From the NCBI RefSeq assembly GCF_000220705.2, contig NZ_CP023202.1, positions 5,796,501-5,860,500 on the forward strand: a DNA stretch of 64,000 nucleotides. The letters run 5' to 3'. The first letter of the stretch is position 1. Each line of letters opens with the position of its first letter. The notes under the pieces were generated by a model, which was given only the letters and a program-made list of their open reading frames with translations, had not been told where the DNA came from and searched no databases. Source of the DNA: Streptomyces xinghaiensis S187. Lineage in GTDB: Bacteria; Actinomycetota; Actinomycetes; Streptomycetales; Streptomycetaceae. A program made the position numbers and the translations under genes. This document shows positions 56,024 through 64,000 of this stretch, piece after piece.

Positions 56024-56317
56024 CGGTTCTCCGGAGGGTGAGGTCGGACGGGCAGAGGTCCGCCGCCCGGCGGTCGTGCGCGGGACGGGCGGGATCCACG
56101 CCGCCTGATGGGAGGCGGGGGAACGGGAGTTCGGCACCCGCACTGTTTCTACGCGCGTCAATCTCCGGCGTGCGCACCCCCGTTGTCAAGGGACCGCCGG
56201 TGTACACGGGCGGACGCCGCGGTGAACCGGACCGGAAGCGCTCATATCGGTCTAGGCTTTGTGCGGCGCGCCCGACGCGGGCGGTGCGGACCCCAGCATC
56301 CCGAGGAGAAGTCGCCC

Positions 56318-58054
56318 ATGCCCGGAGACCGTTCCGTCATGCCGCCGCTCCGGCTGCCCTCCGAGGCCGAACTCGCGCGCCAGGCACTGACGGCACCCCT
56401 CCTCGCCCGCGCCGTGCGGCTCGCCCGCCGCCCGGCGGACGGGGTGCCGGTGGCAGCGGACGGGCAGCCGGAACGCACCGAACTCCTTCGTTTGGCCGGG
56501 GAGTTGGGACTCGACGGCGACGCGGACGGGCTCGCGGCCACCCGCGCGGCATGGCGGCTCGCCGCCGCCACCGGCCTGCTGCGGACTGCCGGGAAGGGCG
56601 GCGCGGACGCCGGGACACCGGCCGGCGCGGGGCGGGCGGGCGCGGCAGGCATGGGCCTGCGGGCCGTCCCCGGCGAGAAGGCCGCCCGGATCACCGGCGG
56701 GAGCCCGCGCGAGATCCTGGAGCTCTGGCGGAGCGGGCTGGAGACCGTGCTCGCGGAGGCGGAGGCGGAGGCGGAGGCGGAAGCGGGGAACGGAACGGGG
56801 CACGGGACGCGGACCGGCACCGGCGCAGGGACCGGAACAGGGCCAGCGGGTACCGGCACGGGCACCGGGACTGCCAAGGGGGCGGCCCCCGCAGGCGCGA
56901 ACGCGGCCGCCGTGAACGGCGCCGGGGCCGGCGCCCCCACCGCCGCCCCGGGCCGCCCCTCCGGCGGGGCCGCCGGGAGACTCGGCCGCGTCCTCGCCGC
57001 GCTCTACGCCCTCACCGCCCTGGAGGGCCGCGCCCTCGGCGACCCCGGGCGGAGCTTCGTACCGCTGCCCGCGCTCGCCGCCACGGTCATCGTGCCCGAG
57101 GGCATGACGGAACCCACCGACGCCGTACTGGAGGAGGTGTCGGAGGAGGTCATGCGGCTGGACCACCGCTTCCGGCTGCTGGAGCCCCTCGGGCTCGTCG
57201 AGTACCGGCCCGTCGACGCGAGCCTCATCGAGGAGCTGGACGGGAACGGGGACGGGGCGGTGGCCGAAGCGGGGGCCGGCGAACCGGCGGACGGCACGGT
57301 CACCGCGGACGGCACGGTCACCGCTGTCGCAACGGACGCCGTCGCTCCGGCCGTTGCCGGGCACGCCGCTCCGGCCGGCGGCCGGGACGACGCCGCCGCC
57401 CGCTACGGCATGGTCCGGCTGACCGCTCTCGGCGCCCACGGCGTGCGCGCCCGTCTGCTCGACGCGGGCATCACCGCGCCGCTCACCGGGGACCTCGCCG
57501 GACAGGGTGCGGAAACCCTGCTGGACACCGTCACGGGATACCCCGAGGCCGCGGCCCGGGACGAGGTCGAGGAGTGGCTGGAGCGGCGCGATCCCGTCGC
57601 CGCCGCCCGGGAACTCCTCGCCGCGGGCCGGGGCGACGACCCGGCCGCGCCGCTGCGCCGGCTCGGCTGCCAGCAGGCCTTGGCCCTGATCGGCCCGGAG
57701 GCCGAGCCCGCGCTGCGCGAGGTGCTGGACGACCGGCACCTCGGCGGGCTCGCCCGGGTCTGGCTGGCGGAGCACGGGGCGAGGGGGGTGCCGGAGCCCT
57801 CGGAGGAGATGGTCTTCTGGCTGACCGTTGACACCCTCGCGGCCCAGCTCGGCGCGGACGGCGACTCCGCCGAACTGGAGGAGCTGGTCCTCGGGCTGGT
57901 CGGGCGGCACGGCGCCTTCTTCGACACGGCCTGGCGGGTGGACCACCCGGCGACCGGGGAGGTCCTGGAGGCGATGGGGCGGCTGCACCCCGACCGCGCG
58001 GTGGCCAAAGCGGCCCGCCAGGCGGCGTACAAGGCGCGCTCGCGGGGGCGTTGA
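56318..58054 (+). CDS. Conserved hypothetical protein with low-complexity inserts, 578 aa
   Basis: I do not recognise a named domain. The N-terminal ~140 residues are helical (LPSEAELARQALTAPLLARAVRLARR). Residues ~145-205 are a low-complexity run coded by GAGGCG repeats and Gly/Thr repeats; residues ~307-355 are another Asp/Thr/Val/Ala-rich stretch. The C-terminal ~200 residues contain HEAT-like helices (LRRLGCQQALALIGPEAEPALREVL, GEVLEAMGRLHPDRAVAKAARQAAYKARS). The ATG has GAGGAG upstream. Cytosolic by appearance. Probably a Streptomyces-conserved protein whose linkers expand by slippage. Confidence 0.8.
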   Translation: MPGDRSVMPPLRLPSEAELARQALTAPLLARAVRLARRPADGVPVAADGQPERTELLRLAGELGLDGDADGLAATRAAWRLAAATGLLRTAGKGGADAGTPAGAGRAGAAGMGLRAVPGEKAARITGGSPREILELWRSGLETVLAEAEAEAEAEAGNGTGHGTRTGTGAGTGTGPAGTGTGTGTAKGAAPAGANAAAVNGAGAGAPTAAPGRPSGGAAGRLGRVLAALYALTALEGRALGDPGRSFVPLPALAATVIVPEGMTEPTDAVLEEVSEEVMRLDHRFRLLEPLGLVEYRPVDASLIEELDGNGDGAVAEAGAGEPADGTVTADGTVTAVATDAVAPAVAGHAAPAGGRDDAAARYGMVRLTALGAHGVRARLLDAGITAPLTGDLAGQGAETLLDTVTGYPEAAARDEVEEWLERRDPVAAARELLAAGRGDDPAAPLRRLGCQQALALIGPEAEPALREVLDDRHLGGLARVWLAEHGARGVPEPSEEMVFWLTVDTLAAQLGADGDSAELEELVLGLVGRHGAFFDTAWRVDHPATGEVLEAMGRLHPDRAVAKAARQAAYKARSRGR

Positions 58055-58158
58055 CCGGTCTCCCTCGCGCGGGGTGCCCGGGGGATGCTCTCGCCGGCCG
58101 GCGGGACCCCGTCTTCCGGCCGCCGGATCGCGCAATGGACGAACGGCCGTCGGGCGGT

Positions 58159-58176
58159 GTTCAACCGGTGTTCGGC
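58159..58176 (+). promoter_or_regulatory. PHO-box-like direct repeat before the PhoX gene
   Basis: GTTCAAC-CGGT-GTTCGGC: two copies at the 11-base spacing of the Streptomyces PhoP box (consensus GTTCACC per unit; 6/7 and 5/7 matches). It lies 61 bases before the next start codon, which belongs to a phosphatase gene. Confidence 0.45.
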
Positions 58177-58236
58177 GGGGCCGGGCACCGTGGTTCCCGT
58201 AGCGCAGGGATCGATCCGGCCACGCAGGAGATGAAG

Positions 58237-59706
58237 ATGCCGCTCACCCGCAGGGATTTCGCGAGAGGGTCCGCCTACACCGGTGCGGGCGTGGTGCTCG
58301 CCGGCAGCGTCGGCGTGCTGGCCGGTGCGCCCGACGCCATCGGCATCGGCGGCGGGGACGAGGAGTCCCGGACGGCCGGGACCGCCGGCGCCGACCGGCA
58401 GCACCCCCCGCGCGGGGTCGGCTACGGGCCGCTGCGGGACGACCCCGAGGGCATCGTCGCGCTGCCCGAGGGCTTCTCGTACCGCGTCATCTCCCGCACC
58501 GGCGTCACCGAACTGGAGTCCGGCGAGCCCACCCCCTCGAACCACGACGGCACCGCCGCCTTCGCCGGTCCGCGCGGCGCCACCCTGCTCGTCGTCAACC
58601 ACGAGATCGACGGCCCGCGCGAGGAGACAGCGCACCCCGTTCCGCTCGCCGACGGCCTGGTCTACGACCCCGCGGCGCCCGGCGGCTGCACCGTCGTCGA
58701 GGTGCGCCGCGGCGGCGAGGTCGCCCAGTGGGTCGGCATCGCCGGCACCTCCGACAACTGCTCCGGCGGCCGCACCCCCTGGAACACCTGGCTGACCTGC
58801 GAGGAGAACTCCGACCGGGCCGGCGAGAACGGGATGACCAAGGACCACGGCTATGTCTTCGAGGTCGATCCCCTCGACCGGCGTGCCAACCGCGCACCCC
58901 GGCCGGTCAAGGCCCTGGGCCGCTACGACCACGAGGCCGTCGTCGTCGACCCGCGGCGCGGCCACATGTACCTGACGGAGGACGACGACGAGCCCAACGG
59001 CCTCTTCTACCGCTGGGTCCCGCCGAAGGGTTTCGAACACGGCCGCGGCCGGCTCCGTACCCTGGCCGACGATGCCGGCGTCCTCCAGGCGCCCAAGTGC
59101 TATGACTCCGGCGGGCGTTTCGTCGACGACCTCTCCCGGGCCACCCGGGCGGGCACCGTCTACGGCGTCGACTGGGTGGACGTGCCCGACCGCGACGCCC
59201 GCACCGTCCCCGTGCGCAAGCAGTTCGAGGACGGAGGCGTCACCCGGGGCCGCAAGCTGGAGGGCATGTGGTGGGCCGACGGCGGGGCGTACTTCGTCTC
59301 CTCCTACGCCCGCGAGGAGAGCCCGGGCCGGCCGCACGACGGCCAGGTCTGGTTCTACGACCCCCGGCGCCGGACCCTCACCCTCAAGGTCATCCTCGGC
59401 GTCAACACCAAGCCCTTCGAGGACGGCGCGTTCGACGGCCCTGACAACATCACCGTCTCGCCGTACGGCGGGCTGATCATCGCCGAGGACGGCGAGGGCA
59501 TCCAGCACCTCTTCGGCGCCACGGAGAGCGGCCGGATGTACCCGATCGCCCGGAACGAGGTGAACGTCGGCACCGCGGAGGAGCCGGAGTACAGCGAGTT
59601 CACCGGTGTGGTCTTCTCCCCCGACGGCAAGACGCTGTACGCCAACATCCAGGAGCCCGGGATCATGCTCGCCATCACCGGCCCCTGGCGCCGGCAGCCC
59701 CGCTGA
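58237..59706 (+). CDS. PhoX/DUF839-family phosphatase, Tat-exported
   Basis: A 489-residue secreted PhoX-like protein; PhoX enzymes are calcium/iron-dependent alkaline phosphatases. Twin-arginine signal TRRDFARG with a hydrophobic stretch to ~residue 35. Conserved PhoX/DUF839 blocks follow: WLTCEENSDR, GRYDHEAVVVDPRRGHMYLTEDDDEPNGLFYRW, KLEGMWWADGGAYFVSS, GPDNITVSPYGGLIIAEDG and FTGVVFSPDGKTLYANIQEPG. The ATG at 58237 is preferred because CAGGAG is 6 bases upstream; an ATG two codons earlier is possible. A PHO-box-like repeat suggests phosphate control. Confidence 0.9.
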   Translation: MPLTRRDFARGSAYTGAGVVLAGSVGVLAGAPDAIGIGGGDEESRTAGTAGADRQHPPRGVGYGPLRDDPEGIVALPEGFSYRVISRTGVTELESGEPTPSNHDGTAAFAGPRGATLLVVNHEIDGPREETAHPVPLADGLVYDPAAPGGCTVVEVRRGGEVAQWVGIAGTSDNCSGGRTPWNTWLTCEENSDRAGENGMTKDHGYVFEVDPLDRRANRAPRPVKALGRYDHEAVVVDPRRGHMYLTEDDDEPNGLFYRWVPPKGFEHGRGRLRTLADDAGVLQAPKCYDSGGRFVDDLSRATRAGTVYGVDWVDVPDRDARTVPVRKQFEDGGVTRGRKLEGMWWADGGAYFVSSYAREESPGRPHDGQVWFYDPRRRTLTLKVILGVNTKPFEDGAFDGPDNITVSPYGGLIIAEDGEGIQHLFGATESGRMYPIARNEVNVGTAEEPEYSEFTGVVFSPDGKTLYANIQEPGIMLAITGPWRRQPR

Positions 59707-59931
59707 CACCACCGCGCCCCCGGCCCGGTGCGGCGCCACGGGCCCGGGGCGCGCGGATGCCCGGCCCGGACGCCGCCGTGCCCGACGCGGCCCGGCCCCG
59801 CGTCCGGCCCCCGAACCCCGGGCGCCCGGCCCCGCCGGGGGCTCCGCCGCGGTCCCGCACCCGCTCCGGGCACGGGCCGGGCGTCCGGGTCACCACGACG
59901 GGACGGCGCACGGCGCACGGCGGGTGACGGG

Positions 59932-59962
59932 ACGGCGGGCGGCGCCGGCGACCGCCCGCCGT
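59932..59962. terminator. 11-bp hairpin between convergent PhoX and TerD genes
   Basis: ACGGCGGGCGG pairs with CCGCCCGCCGT around a 9-base loop. It ends 7 bases before the TerD-gene stop. Confidence 0.65.
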
Positions 59963-59969
59963 ACGGCCC

Positions 59970-61193
59970 CTACAGCGCCTTGGCGCCCGGCTTCACCATG
60001 CCCCGGACCGTGCGGGAGTCGACGTACTCGCCCATCGCCGTCATCTCCCACTCACCCGAGAACTGCCGGATGAGCTTGCACATCATCACGCCCGTGCGGG
60101 GCTCCGCCCCCGTCAGGTCGAAGCGCACCAGCTCCTGGCCCGCGCCGTCCAGCAGCCGGCAGTACGCCTTGGAGACCTCGGTGAACTTCTGCCCGGAGAA
60201 GGAGTTCACCGTGAACACCAGCCCGGTGACCTGCGGTGGCACATCGCCCAGGTGGACGGTGATCGCCTCGTCGTCACCGCCGCCCTCGCCGGTGAGGTTG
60301 TCACCGGAGTGCTGGATGACGCCGTTCAGGATGGTGAGCTTGCCGAAGTAGCAGGCGTCGATCTTCTTGCGGTCCGGGCCGTAGGCGATCACGGAGGCGT
60401 CGAGGTCGATGTCCTTGCCCCGGTAGGCCGGCTCCCAGCCGAGGCCCATCCGCACGGAGGTCAGCAGCGGGCGGCCGCCCTTCACCAGGGAGACCGTCTG
60501 GTTCTTCTGCAGGCTGACCCGGCCCTTGTCCAGGTTGATCTTCCCGGTTCCTGGAGCGGCGGGGGCCGCGGGCGGGGCCGCCGGAGCGGCCGGGGCCGGA
60601 GCCGCCGGCATCGCGGGCGCGGCCGGAGGCGGGGGCGGGGGAGCCGTGGCGGCGGCCGGCGGGGGAGCCGGCTGGGCGGCCGGGGCGGCGGGCTCCTCCA
60701 CGCTCACCCCGAAGTCCGTGGCGATGCCCGCCAGTCCGTCGGCGTATCCCTGTCCGACGGCCCGCACCTTCCAGGCGCCGCCCCTGCGGTACACCTCGGC
60801 GACGACGAGGGCGGTCTCCGGGCCGAGGCGCGGCGGTGTGAACGTGGCGAGCACCGAGCCGTCGTCGGCGTTGCGGACCGTGGCCGTCGGCTCCGTGCCG
60901 GCGAACGTCGCCCCCGGGGCGTCGAGGCTGGCCGTCACCACCACCTTGTCGATCCCGGCCGGTACGGCGCCGGTGTCCACGGTGATGGTGTCGGGGGCGC
61001 CGCCGCCACCGCCGCGGTGGGTCACCCCCGGGGCGCTGGGCTGGTTGTAGAAGACGAAGTCCTCGTCGGAACGGACTTTTCCGTCGGAGGTCAGGAGCAG
61101 GCCCGATACGTCGAGCCGCGCCGGTGCGGTGACGTCCACCGCCACACGGGGGACGGAGAGAGGGATGTTCGAGCCGGGGGTCATAGCGGTCAT
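59970..61193 (-). CDS. Two-domain TerD protein with Pro/Ala linker
   Basis: A 407-residue protein with two TerD domains. Domain 1 (~10-165) contains VRSDEDFVFYNQPSAPG, VVVAEVYRRGGAWKVRAVGQGYADGLA. Residues ~170-225 are a Pro/Ala-rich linker with a PPPPPP run. Domain 2 (~228-407) contains VSLQKNQTVSLVKGGRPLLTSVRMGLGWEPA, the acidic GGGDDEAITVHL and the ending GEWEMTAMGEYVDSRTVRGMV. It is a close relative of the proteins at 2.1 and 2.9 kb though 57 kb away. Stress or calcium-linked role from family only. ATG start; ATG three codons later is also possible. Confidence 0.92.
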   Translation of the reverse strand: MTAMTPGSNIPLSVPRVAVDVTAPARLDVSGLLLTSDGKVRSDEDFVFYNQPSAPGVTHRGGGGGAPDTITVDTGAVPAGIDKVVVTASLDAPGATFAGTEPTATVRNADDGSVLATFTPPRLGPETALVVAEVYRRGGAWKVRAVGQGYADGLAGIATDFGVSVEEPAAPAAQPAPPPAAATAPPPPPPAAPAMPAAPAPAAPAAPPAAPAAPGTGKINLDKGRVSLQKNQTVSLVKGGRPLLTSVRMGLGWEPAYRGKDIDLDASVIAYGPDRKKIDACYFGKLTILNGVIQHSGDNLTGEGGGDDEAITVHLGDVPPQVTGLVFTVNSFSGQKFTEVSKAYCRLLDGAGQELVRFDLTGAEPRTGVMMCKLIRQFSGEWEMTAMGEYVDSRTVRGMVKPGAKAL

Positions 61194-61565
61194 GCCGGGG
61201 TAACGATCGGCCCGGCTTTACGGTTCCATTACCCGACCCGTCCGGCGGGGCGCGGGGGTTCCCGGCGGTCCCGCTCCCGTCCGCGGCGGGCAACCGCGGA
61301 CAGCCCGCCGTGGGGGAACGGGCACCGAACGGGCATCCCGGTCCGCCGTCCGGGCACCGGCCGCGGCGGCCGCACCCGCGTCCCACCAGGTCGAACCGTT
61401 CCGGAAGTCTTCCGGGAACGGGCACAGACGGGCAGGATCGGCTTCGGAAGGAACCTGGCCGGGCCCTTGCGCGCACTGTACAAATCTCCTCACGGCCCGC
61501 ACGGGCACACCTGCTCCGGGAGACCCCCGGGGGGGACGGGCCGGGCGAGTGGAGGAGGTGCGCCG
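61194..61565. other. 372-base divergent region between TerD and DeoR genes
   Basis: No gene is seen. It holds an imperfect inverted repeat at 61396-61421 and a -10-like TACAAA at 61479-61484 facing the DeoR gene, without a good -35. The DeoR ribosome site GGAGGAGG is at the right edge. Confidence 0.5.
61396..61421. promoter_or_regulatory. Inverted repeat, candidate DeoR operator
   Basis: CCGTTCCGGAAG (61396-61407), one base, then CTTCCGGGAACGG (61409-61421). The arms are complementary apart from one extra G. It lies about 145 bases before the DeoR start and could be its operator or a transcribed hairpin. Confidence 0.35.
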
Positions 61566-62327
61566 GTGAACGCCGAGGAACGGCAGCGGGAGATCGTCGC
61601 CCTGGCCCGGGACACGGGTGCGGTGGAGGTCACCCGGCTCGCCGAGAAACTGGCCGTCGCGAAGGAGACCATCCGCCGAGACCTGCGGGTCCTGGAGGAC
61701 CACGGCCTGGTGCGCCGTACCCATGGCGGCGCCTACCCGGTGGAGACACCGGGGTTCGAGACGACGCTCGCCTTCCGCGCCACCCTGCACGTGCCCGAGA
61801 AGCGGCGGATCGCCGCCGCGGCGGCGGAGCTGCTCGGCGAGGCCGAGACGCTCTTCGTCGACGAGGGCTTCACCCCGCAGCTCATCACCGAGGCGCTGCC
61901 CCGGGACCGCCCGCTGACCGTCGTGACCACCTCCCTGGCCACCGCCAGGACGCTGGCCGGACGGGACAACTTCACCGTGCTCCTGCTGGGCGGCCGGGTG
62001 CGCGGCGGCACCCTGGCCACGGTCGGCCACTGGGCGACCCGGATGCTCTCCGGATTCGTCATCGACCTGGCGTTCCTCGGAGCCAACGGCATCTCCCGGC
62101 TCCATGGCCTGACCACACCCGACCCGGTGGTCGGCGAGGTCAAGGCGACCGCCGTACGGGCGGCACGGCGCCGGATCTTCGCCGGTGTGCACACCAAGTT
62201 CGGAGCCGTGGGCTTCTGCCGCTTCGCGGAGGTCTCCGACTTCGAGGCGATCGTCACCGGCACCGCCCTGCCGTCCTCCGAAGCCCACCGCTACTCCCTC
62301 CTGGGGCCGCAGGTCATCCGCGTGTGA
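61566..62327 (+). CDS. DeoR/GlpR-family transcriptional regulator
   Basis: A 253-residue sugar-responsive repressor. The N-terminal winged HTH contains NAEERQREIVALARDTGAVEVTRLAEKLAVAKETIRRDLRVLEDHGLVRRTHGGA, typical of DeoR. The C-terminal DeoRC sensor domain has LFVDEGFTPQLITEALP, TTSLATARTL, LLLGGRVRGGTLATVGHWA and FLGANGIS. The GTG start follows GGAGGAGG. It precedes a carbohydrate-binding protein gene, so it probably controls that importer in response to a phosphorylated sugar or polyol. Confidence 0.93.
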   Translation: MNAEERQREIVALARDTGAVEVTRLAEKLAVAKETIRRDLRVLEDHGLVRRTHGGAYPVETPGFETTLAFRATLHVPEKRRIAAAAAELLGEAETLFVDEGFTPQLITEALPRDRPLTVVTTSLATARTLAGRDNFTVLLLGGRVRGGTLATVGHWATRMLSGFVIDLAFLGANGISRLHGLTTPDPVVGEVKATAVRAARRRIFAGVHTKFGAVGFCRFAEVSDFEAIVTGTALPSSEAHRYSLLGPQVIRV

Positions 62328-62439
62328 CCGGCGCGGTCACCGGCCGCGCGCCCCGGAACCACCCCGCACACCCCCGGACCGGCACACCGCCGGCCACAGA
62401 CCGTCCGCGATCCACCCACCGCCGGCGGTACGGCACCGC

Positions 62440-62540
62440 ACACCCGCGCACCCGTCACTCCACCCTCTCCAGCCCCTCCGCTCCCCGCTACCCCCGCCAC
62501 CCCGACACCCACCACCCCCTCAACCGCCCTCACCCCGCCC
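62440..62540 (+). promoter_or_regulatory. C-rich, G-poor leader before the binding-protein gene (rut-like)
   Basis: In 62461-62520, 41 of 60 bases are C and 5 are G, a strong strand asymmetry unlike the rest of the window. Such tracts bind Rho when transcribed. It sits in the 230-base gap between the DeoR gene and the binding-protein gene and could be a Rho-dependent attenuator. Confidence 0.4.
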
Positions 62541-62557
62541 ACGGCAAGGAGCCCGAC

Positions 62558-63916
62558 ATGCGACGCAGAACCATCCGCACCCCGGTAAGCACCCTGATCG
62601 CCACCGCCGTGGCCGGAAGTCTCCTGGCGGCCTGCGCCGGGGCCGGCGGCACGGCCTCGGAGGACGGCTCGATCAACGTACTGATGGTCAACAACCCGCC
62701 GATGACCGAGCTGCAGAAACTCACCGCCGAGCACTTCACCAAGGAGACCGGCATCGAGGTCAACTTCACGGTGCTGCCCGAGAACGACGTCCGCGACAAG
62801 ATCAGCCAGGACTTCTCCAACCAGGCGGGCCAGTACGACGTCGCCACCATCAGCAACTACGAGGCGCCGATCTACGCCGGCAACGGCTGGCTGCACGCCC
62901 TCGACTCCTACGTGGCCGAGGACGAGGCGTTCGACCAGGACGACGTCCTGGAGCCGATGCGGCTCTCGCTCACCGGCGAGGACGGCAAGCTCTACGGCCA
63001 GCCCTTCTACGGCGAGTCGTCCTTCCTGATGTACCGCCGGGACGTCTTCGACAAGCACGGGCTGTCCATGCCCGAGAAGCCCACCTGGCAGGAGGTCGCG
63101 GACCTCGCCGCGGAGGTGGACGCCGAGGAGAAGGGCATGAAGGGCATCTGCCTGCGCGGACTGCCCGGCTGGGGCGAGGTCATGGCGCCGCTGACCACGG
63201 TCGTCAACACCTTCGGCGGCACCTGGTTCGACGAGGACTGGAACGCCCGGCTCACCTCCCCCGAGTTCACCGAGGCCACCGAGTTCTACGTGGACCTGGT
63301 GCGCGAGCACGGCGAGGCGGGCGCCGCCCAGGCCGGGTACGCCGAGTGCCTGAACAACATGACCCAGGGCAAGACGGCCATGTGGTACGACGCCACCGCC
63401 GGCGCCGGATCGCTGGAGGCCGGCGACTCCCCCGTGAAGGGCAAGATCGGTTACGTGCCCGCGCCGGTGGAGGAGACCGAGAGCTCCGGCTGGCTCTACA
63501 CCTGGGCGTGGGGGGTGCAGAAGGCCTCGGAGAACGCCGGCGACGCCTGGAAGTTCATCTCCTGGGCCTCCGGCAAGGAGTACGAGGAGCTGGTCGGCGA
63601 GGAGATCGGCTGGACCAACGTACCGGCCGGGAAGCGCGCCTCCACCTACGAGCGCCCCGAGTACCGCAAGGCGGCCGGAGCCTTCTCCGAGGTGGCCCGG
63701 ACCGCCATCTCCGGCGCCGACCCGCGCGACCCGGGCGTGCAGAAGCGGCCCGCGCCCGGCATCCAGTTCGTCGGCATACCCGAGTTCACCGACCTGGGCA
63801 CCAAGGTCTCCCAGGAGATCAGCGCGGCCATCGCCGGACGCAAGTCGGTGAAGCAGGCGCTGGCCGCCTCGCAGCGGCTGGCCGAGGCCGTCGGCAAGGA
63901 GTACCGGAACAAATGA
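62558..63916 (+). CDS. Extracellular solute-binding lipoprotein of a sugar/polyol ABC importer
   Basis: A 452-residue family 1 solute-binding lipoprotein. The signal ends at a lipobox LLAAC with Cys at residue 26. The mature protein has the family pattern LTAEHFTKETGIEVNFTVLPEND, SNQAGQYDVATISNYEAPIYAGNGWL, GQPFYGESSFLMYRRDVFDKHGL, GKTAMWYDATAGAG and WAWGVQKASENAGDAWKF, closest in my reading to sorbitol/mannitol-type (polyol) binding proteins. AAGGAG lies upstream of the ATG. The next frame overlaps its stop and should encode a permease. Preceded by a DeoR regulator, a common polyol-operon layout. Confidence 0.9.
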   Translation: MRRRTIRTPVSTLIATAVAGSLLAACAGAGGTASEDGSINVLMVNNPPMTELQKLTAEHFTKETGIEVNFTVLPENDVRDKISQDFSNQAGQYDVATISNYEAPIYAGNGWLHALDSYVAEDEAFDQDDVLEPMRLSLTGEDGKLYGQPFYGESSFLMYRRDVFDKHGLSMPEKPTWQEVADLAAEVDAEEKGMKGICLRGLPGWGEVMAPLTTVVNTFGGTWFDEDWNARLTSPEFTEATEFYVDLVREHGEAGAAQAGYAECLNNMTQGKTAMWYDATAGAGSLEAGDSPVKGKIGYVPAPVEETESSGWLYTWAWGVQKASENAGDAWKFISWASGKEYEELVGEEIGWTNVPAGKRASTYERPEYRKAAGAFSEVARTAISGADPRDPGVQKRPAPGIQFVGIPEFTDLGTKVSQEISAAIAGRKSVKQALAASQRLAEAVGKEYRNK

Positions 63917-64000
63917 CGGGACAGCTCACCGCGGCCTCCCCGCCGCCCGCCGCCTCCCCGCCCCGGGCGCCCGCCCGGGCCCCGGCCGCCTCCGGGCGGC
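63913..64000 (+). CDS. N-terminal fragment of the next gene, probably an ABC permease
   Basis: An open frame starting ATG in an ATGA overlap with the binding-protein stop. Only 29 codons are visible (MTGQLTAASPPPAASPP and a further Pro/Ala/Arg-rich stretch), which fits the disordered cytosolic head of many Streptomyces sugar permeases. No membrane segment is reached before the window ends, so the product is inferred from position. Confidence 0.6.
   Translation, partial: MTGQLTAASPPPAASPPRAPARAPAASGR

Noticed and set aside
56220..56240. PHO box near the secreted nuclease (GGTGAAC)
   Set aside because: Only one heptamer is present without a second unit at 11 bases, so it does not meet the direct-repeat requirement.
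60252..61565. In-frame upstream extension of the DeoR gene across the divergent TerD gene
   Set aside because: The DeoR N-terminus begins at the GTG after GGAGGAGG; the extension is antisense to a clear TerD protein and has no conserved sequence.

Overview
The window is a 64 kb piece of a high-GC actinobacterial chromosome, almost certainly Streptomyces. The evidence is the very high GC content, the frequent GTG starts, the whiA sporulation regulator, mycothiol-type and XRE/DUF397 families, and core gene order typical of the genus (uvrB, uvrA, uvrC-rapZ-yvcK-whiA, gap-pgk-tpiA-secG, rbpA paralogue, pgi, tkt-tal-zwf-opcA-pgl, ctaB/ctaA, suf operon, dapD). I see no tRNA, rRNA, insertion sequence, prophage or CRISPR array. 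Both ends cut through genes: uvrB lacks its N-terminus and a probable permease gene is cut at the right end.

Layout. 1-6.1 kb: end of uvrB, two TerD-family genes (one fused to a degenerate FtsK-like region) and terC. 6.1-7.5 kb: a metallo-beta-lactamase-fold hydrolase and a DinB/maleylpyruvate-isomerase protein, minus strand. 7.8-17.8 kb: uvrA, a PfkB sugar kinase, a Rieske lipoprotein, then the overlapping uvrC-rapZ-yvcK-whiA block. 18-25.4 kb: gap, pgk, tpiA, secG, an rbpA paralogue, an MFS transporter and pgi. 25.4-32.2 kb, minus strand: the oxidative and non-oxidative pentose phosphate operon. 32.6-35.3 kb: ctaB and ctaA for heme A. 35.4-40.7 kb: a signalling cluster (short ORF, STAS antagonist, PP2C phosphatase, B12-binding protein) and a carboxymuconolactone decarboxylase-family gene. 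40.8-42.6 kb: a drug-type ABC exporter. 42.9-49.7 kb: the complete sufR-B-D-ferredoxin-C-S-U-T operon. 49.8-56 kb: dapD, a WhiJ-like XRE/DUF397/HATPase trio, a hydrolase and a secreted nuclease. 56.3-64 kb: a hypothetical gene, a PhoX-type phosphatase, a two-domain TerD protein, and a DeoR regulator with the binding protein of a carbohydrate ABC importer.

How it works together. Most of the window is housekeeping: nucleotide excision repair, triose-phosphate glycolysis, the NADPH-forming pentose phosphate pathway with its OpcA effector, heme A, Fe-S assembly and lysine/peptidoglycan precursor supply. Most convergent gene pairs are separated by long perfect hairpins that look like bidirectional terminators.

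The most interesting locus is 36.2-39.9 kb. A stand-alone B12-binding protein carries the W-x9-E-H signature of CarH-type adenosylcobalamin light sensors, and it overlaps by ATGA a PP2C phosphatase that follows a STAS anti-sigma antagonist. This looks like a B12/light-sensing input to a partner-switching sigma-control module. Other regulatory leads are an ECF41-type promoter on an orphan decarboxylase-family gene, a LexA-like box at uvrA, a tandem-repeat leader at terC, a PHO-box-like repeat at phoX, sigma-R-like and iron-box-like elements at the suf operon, several leaderless-type starts, and a C-rich, G-poor (rut-like) leader before the sugar-binding protein.
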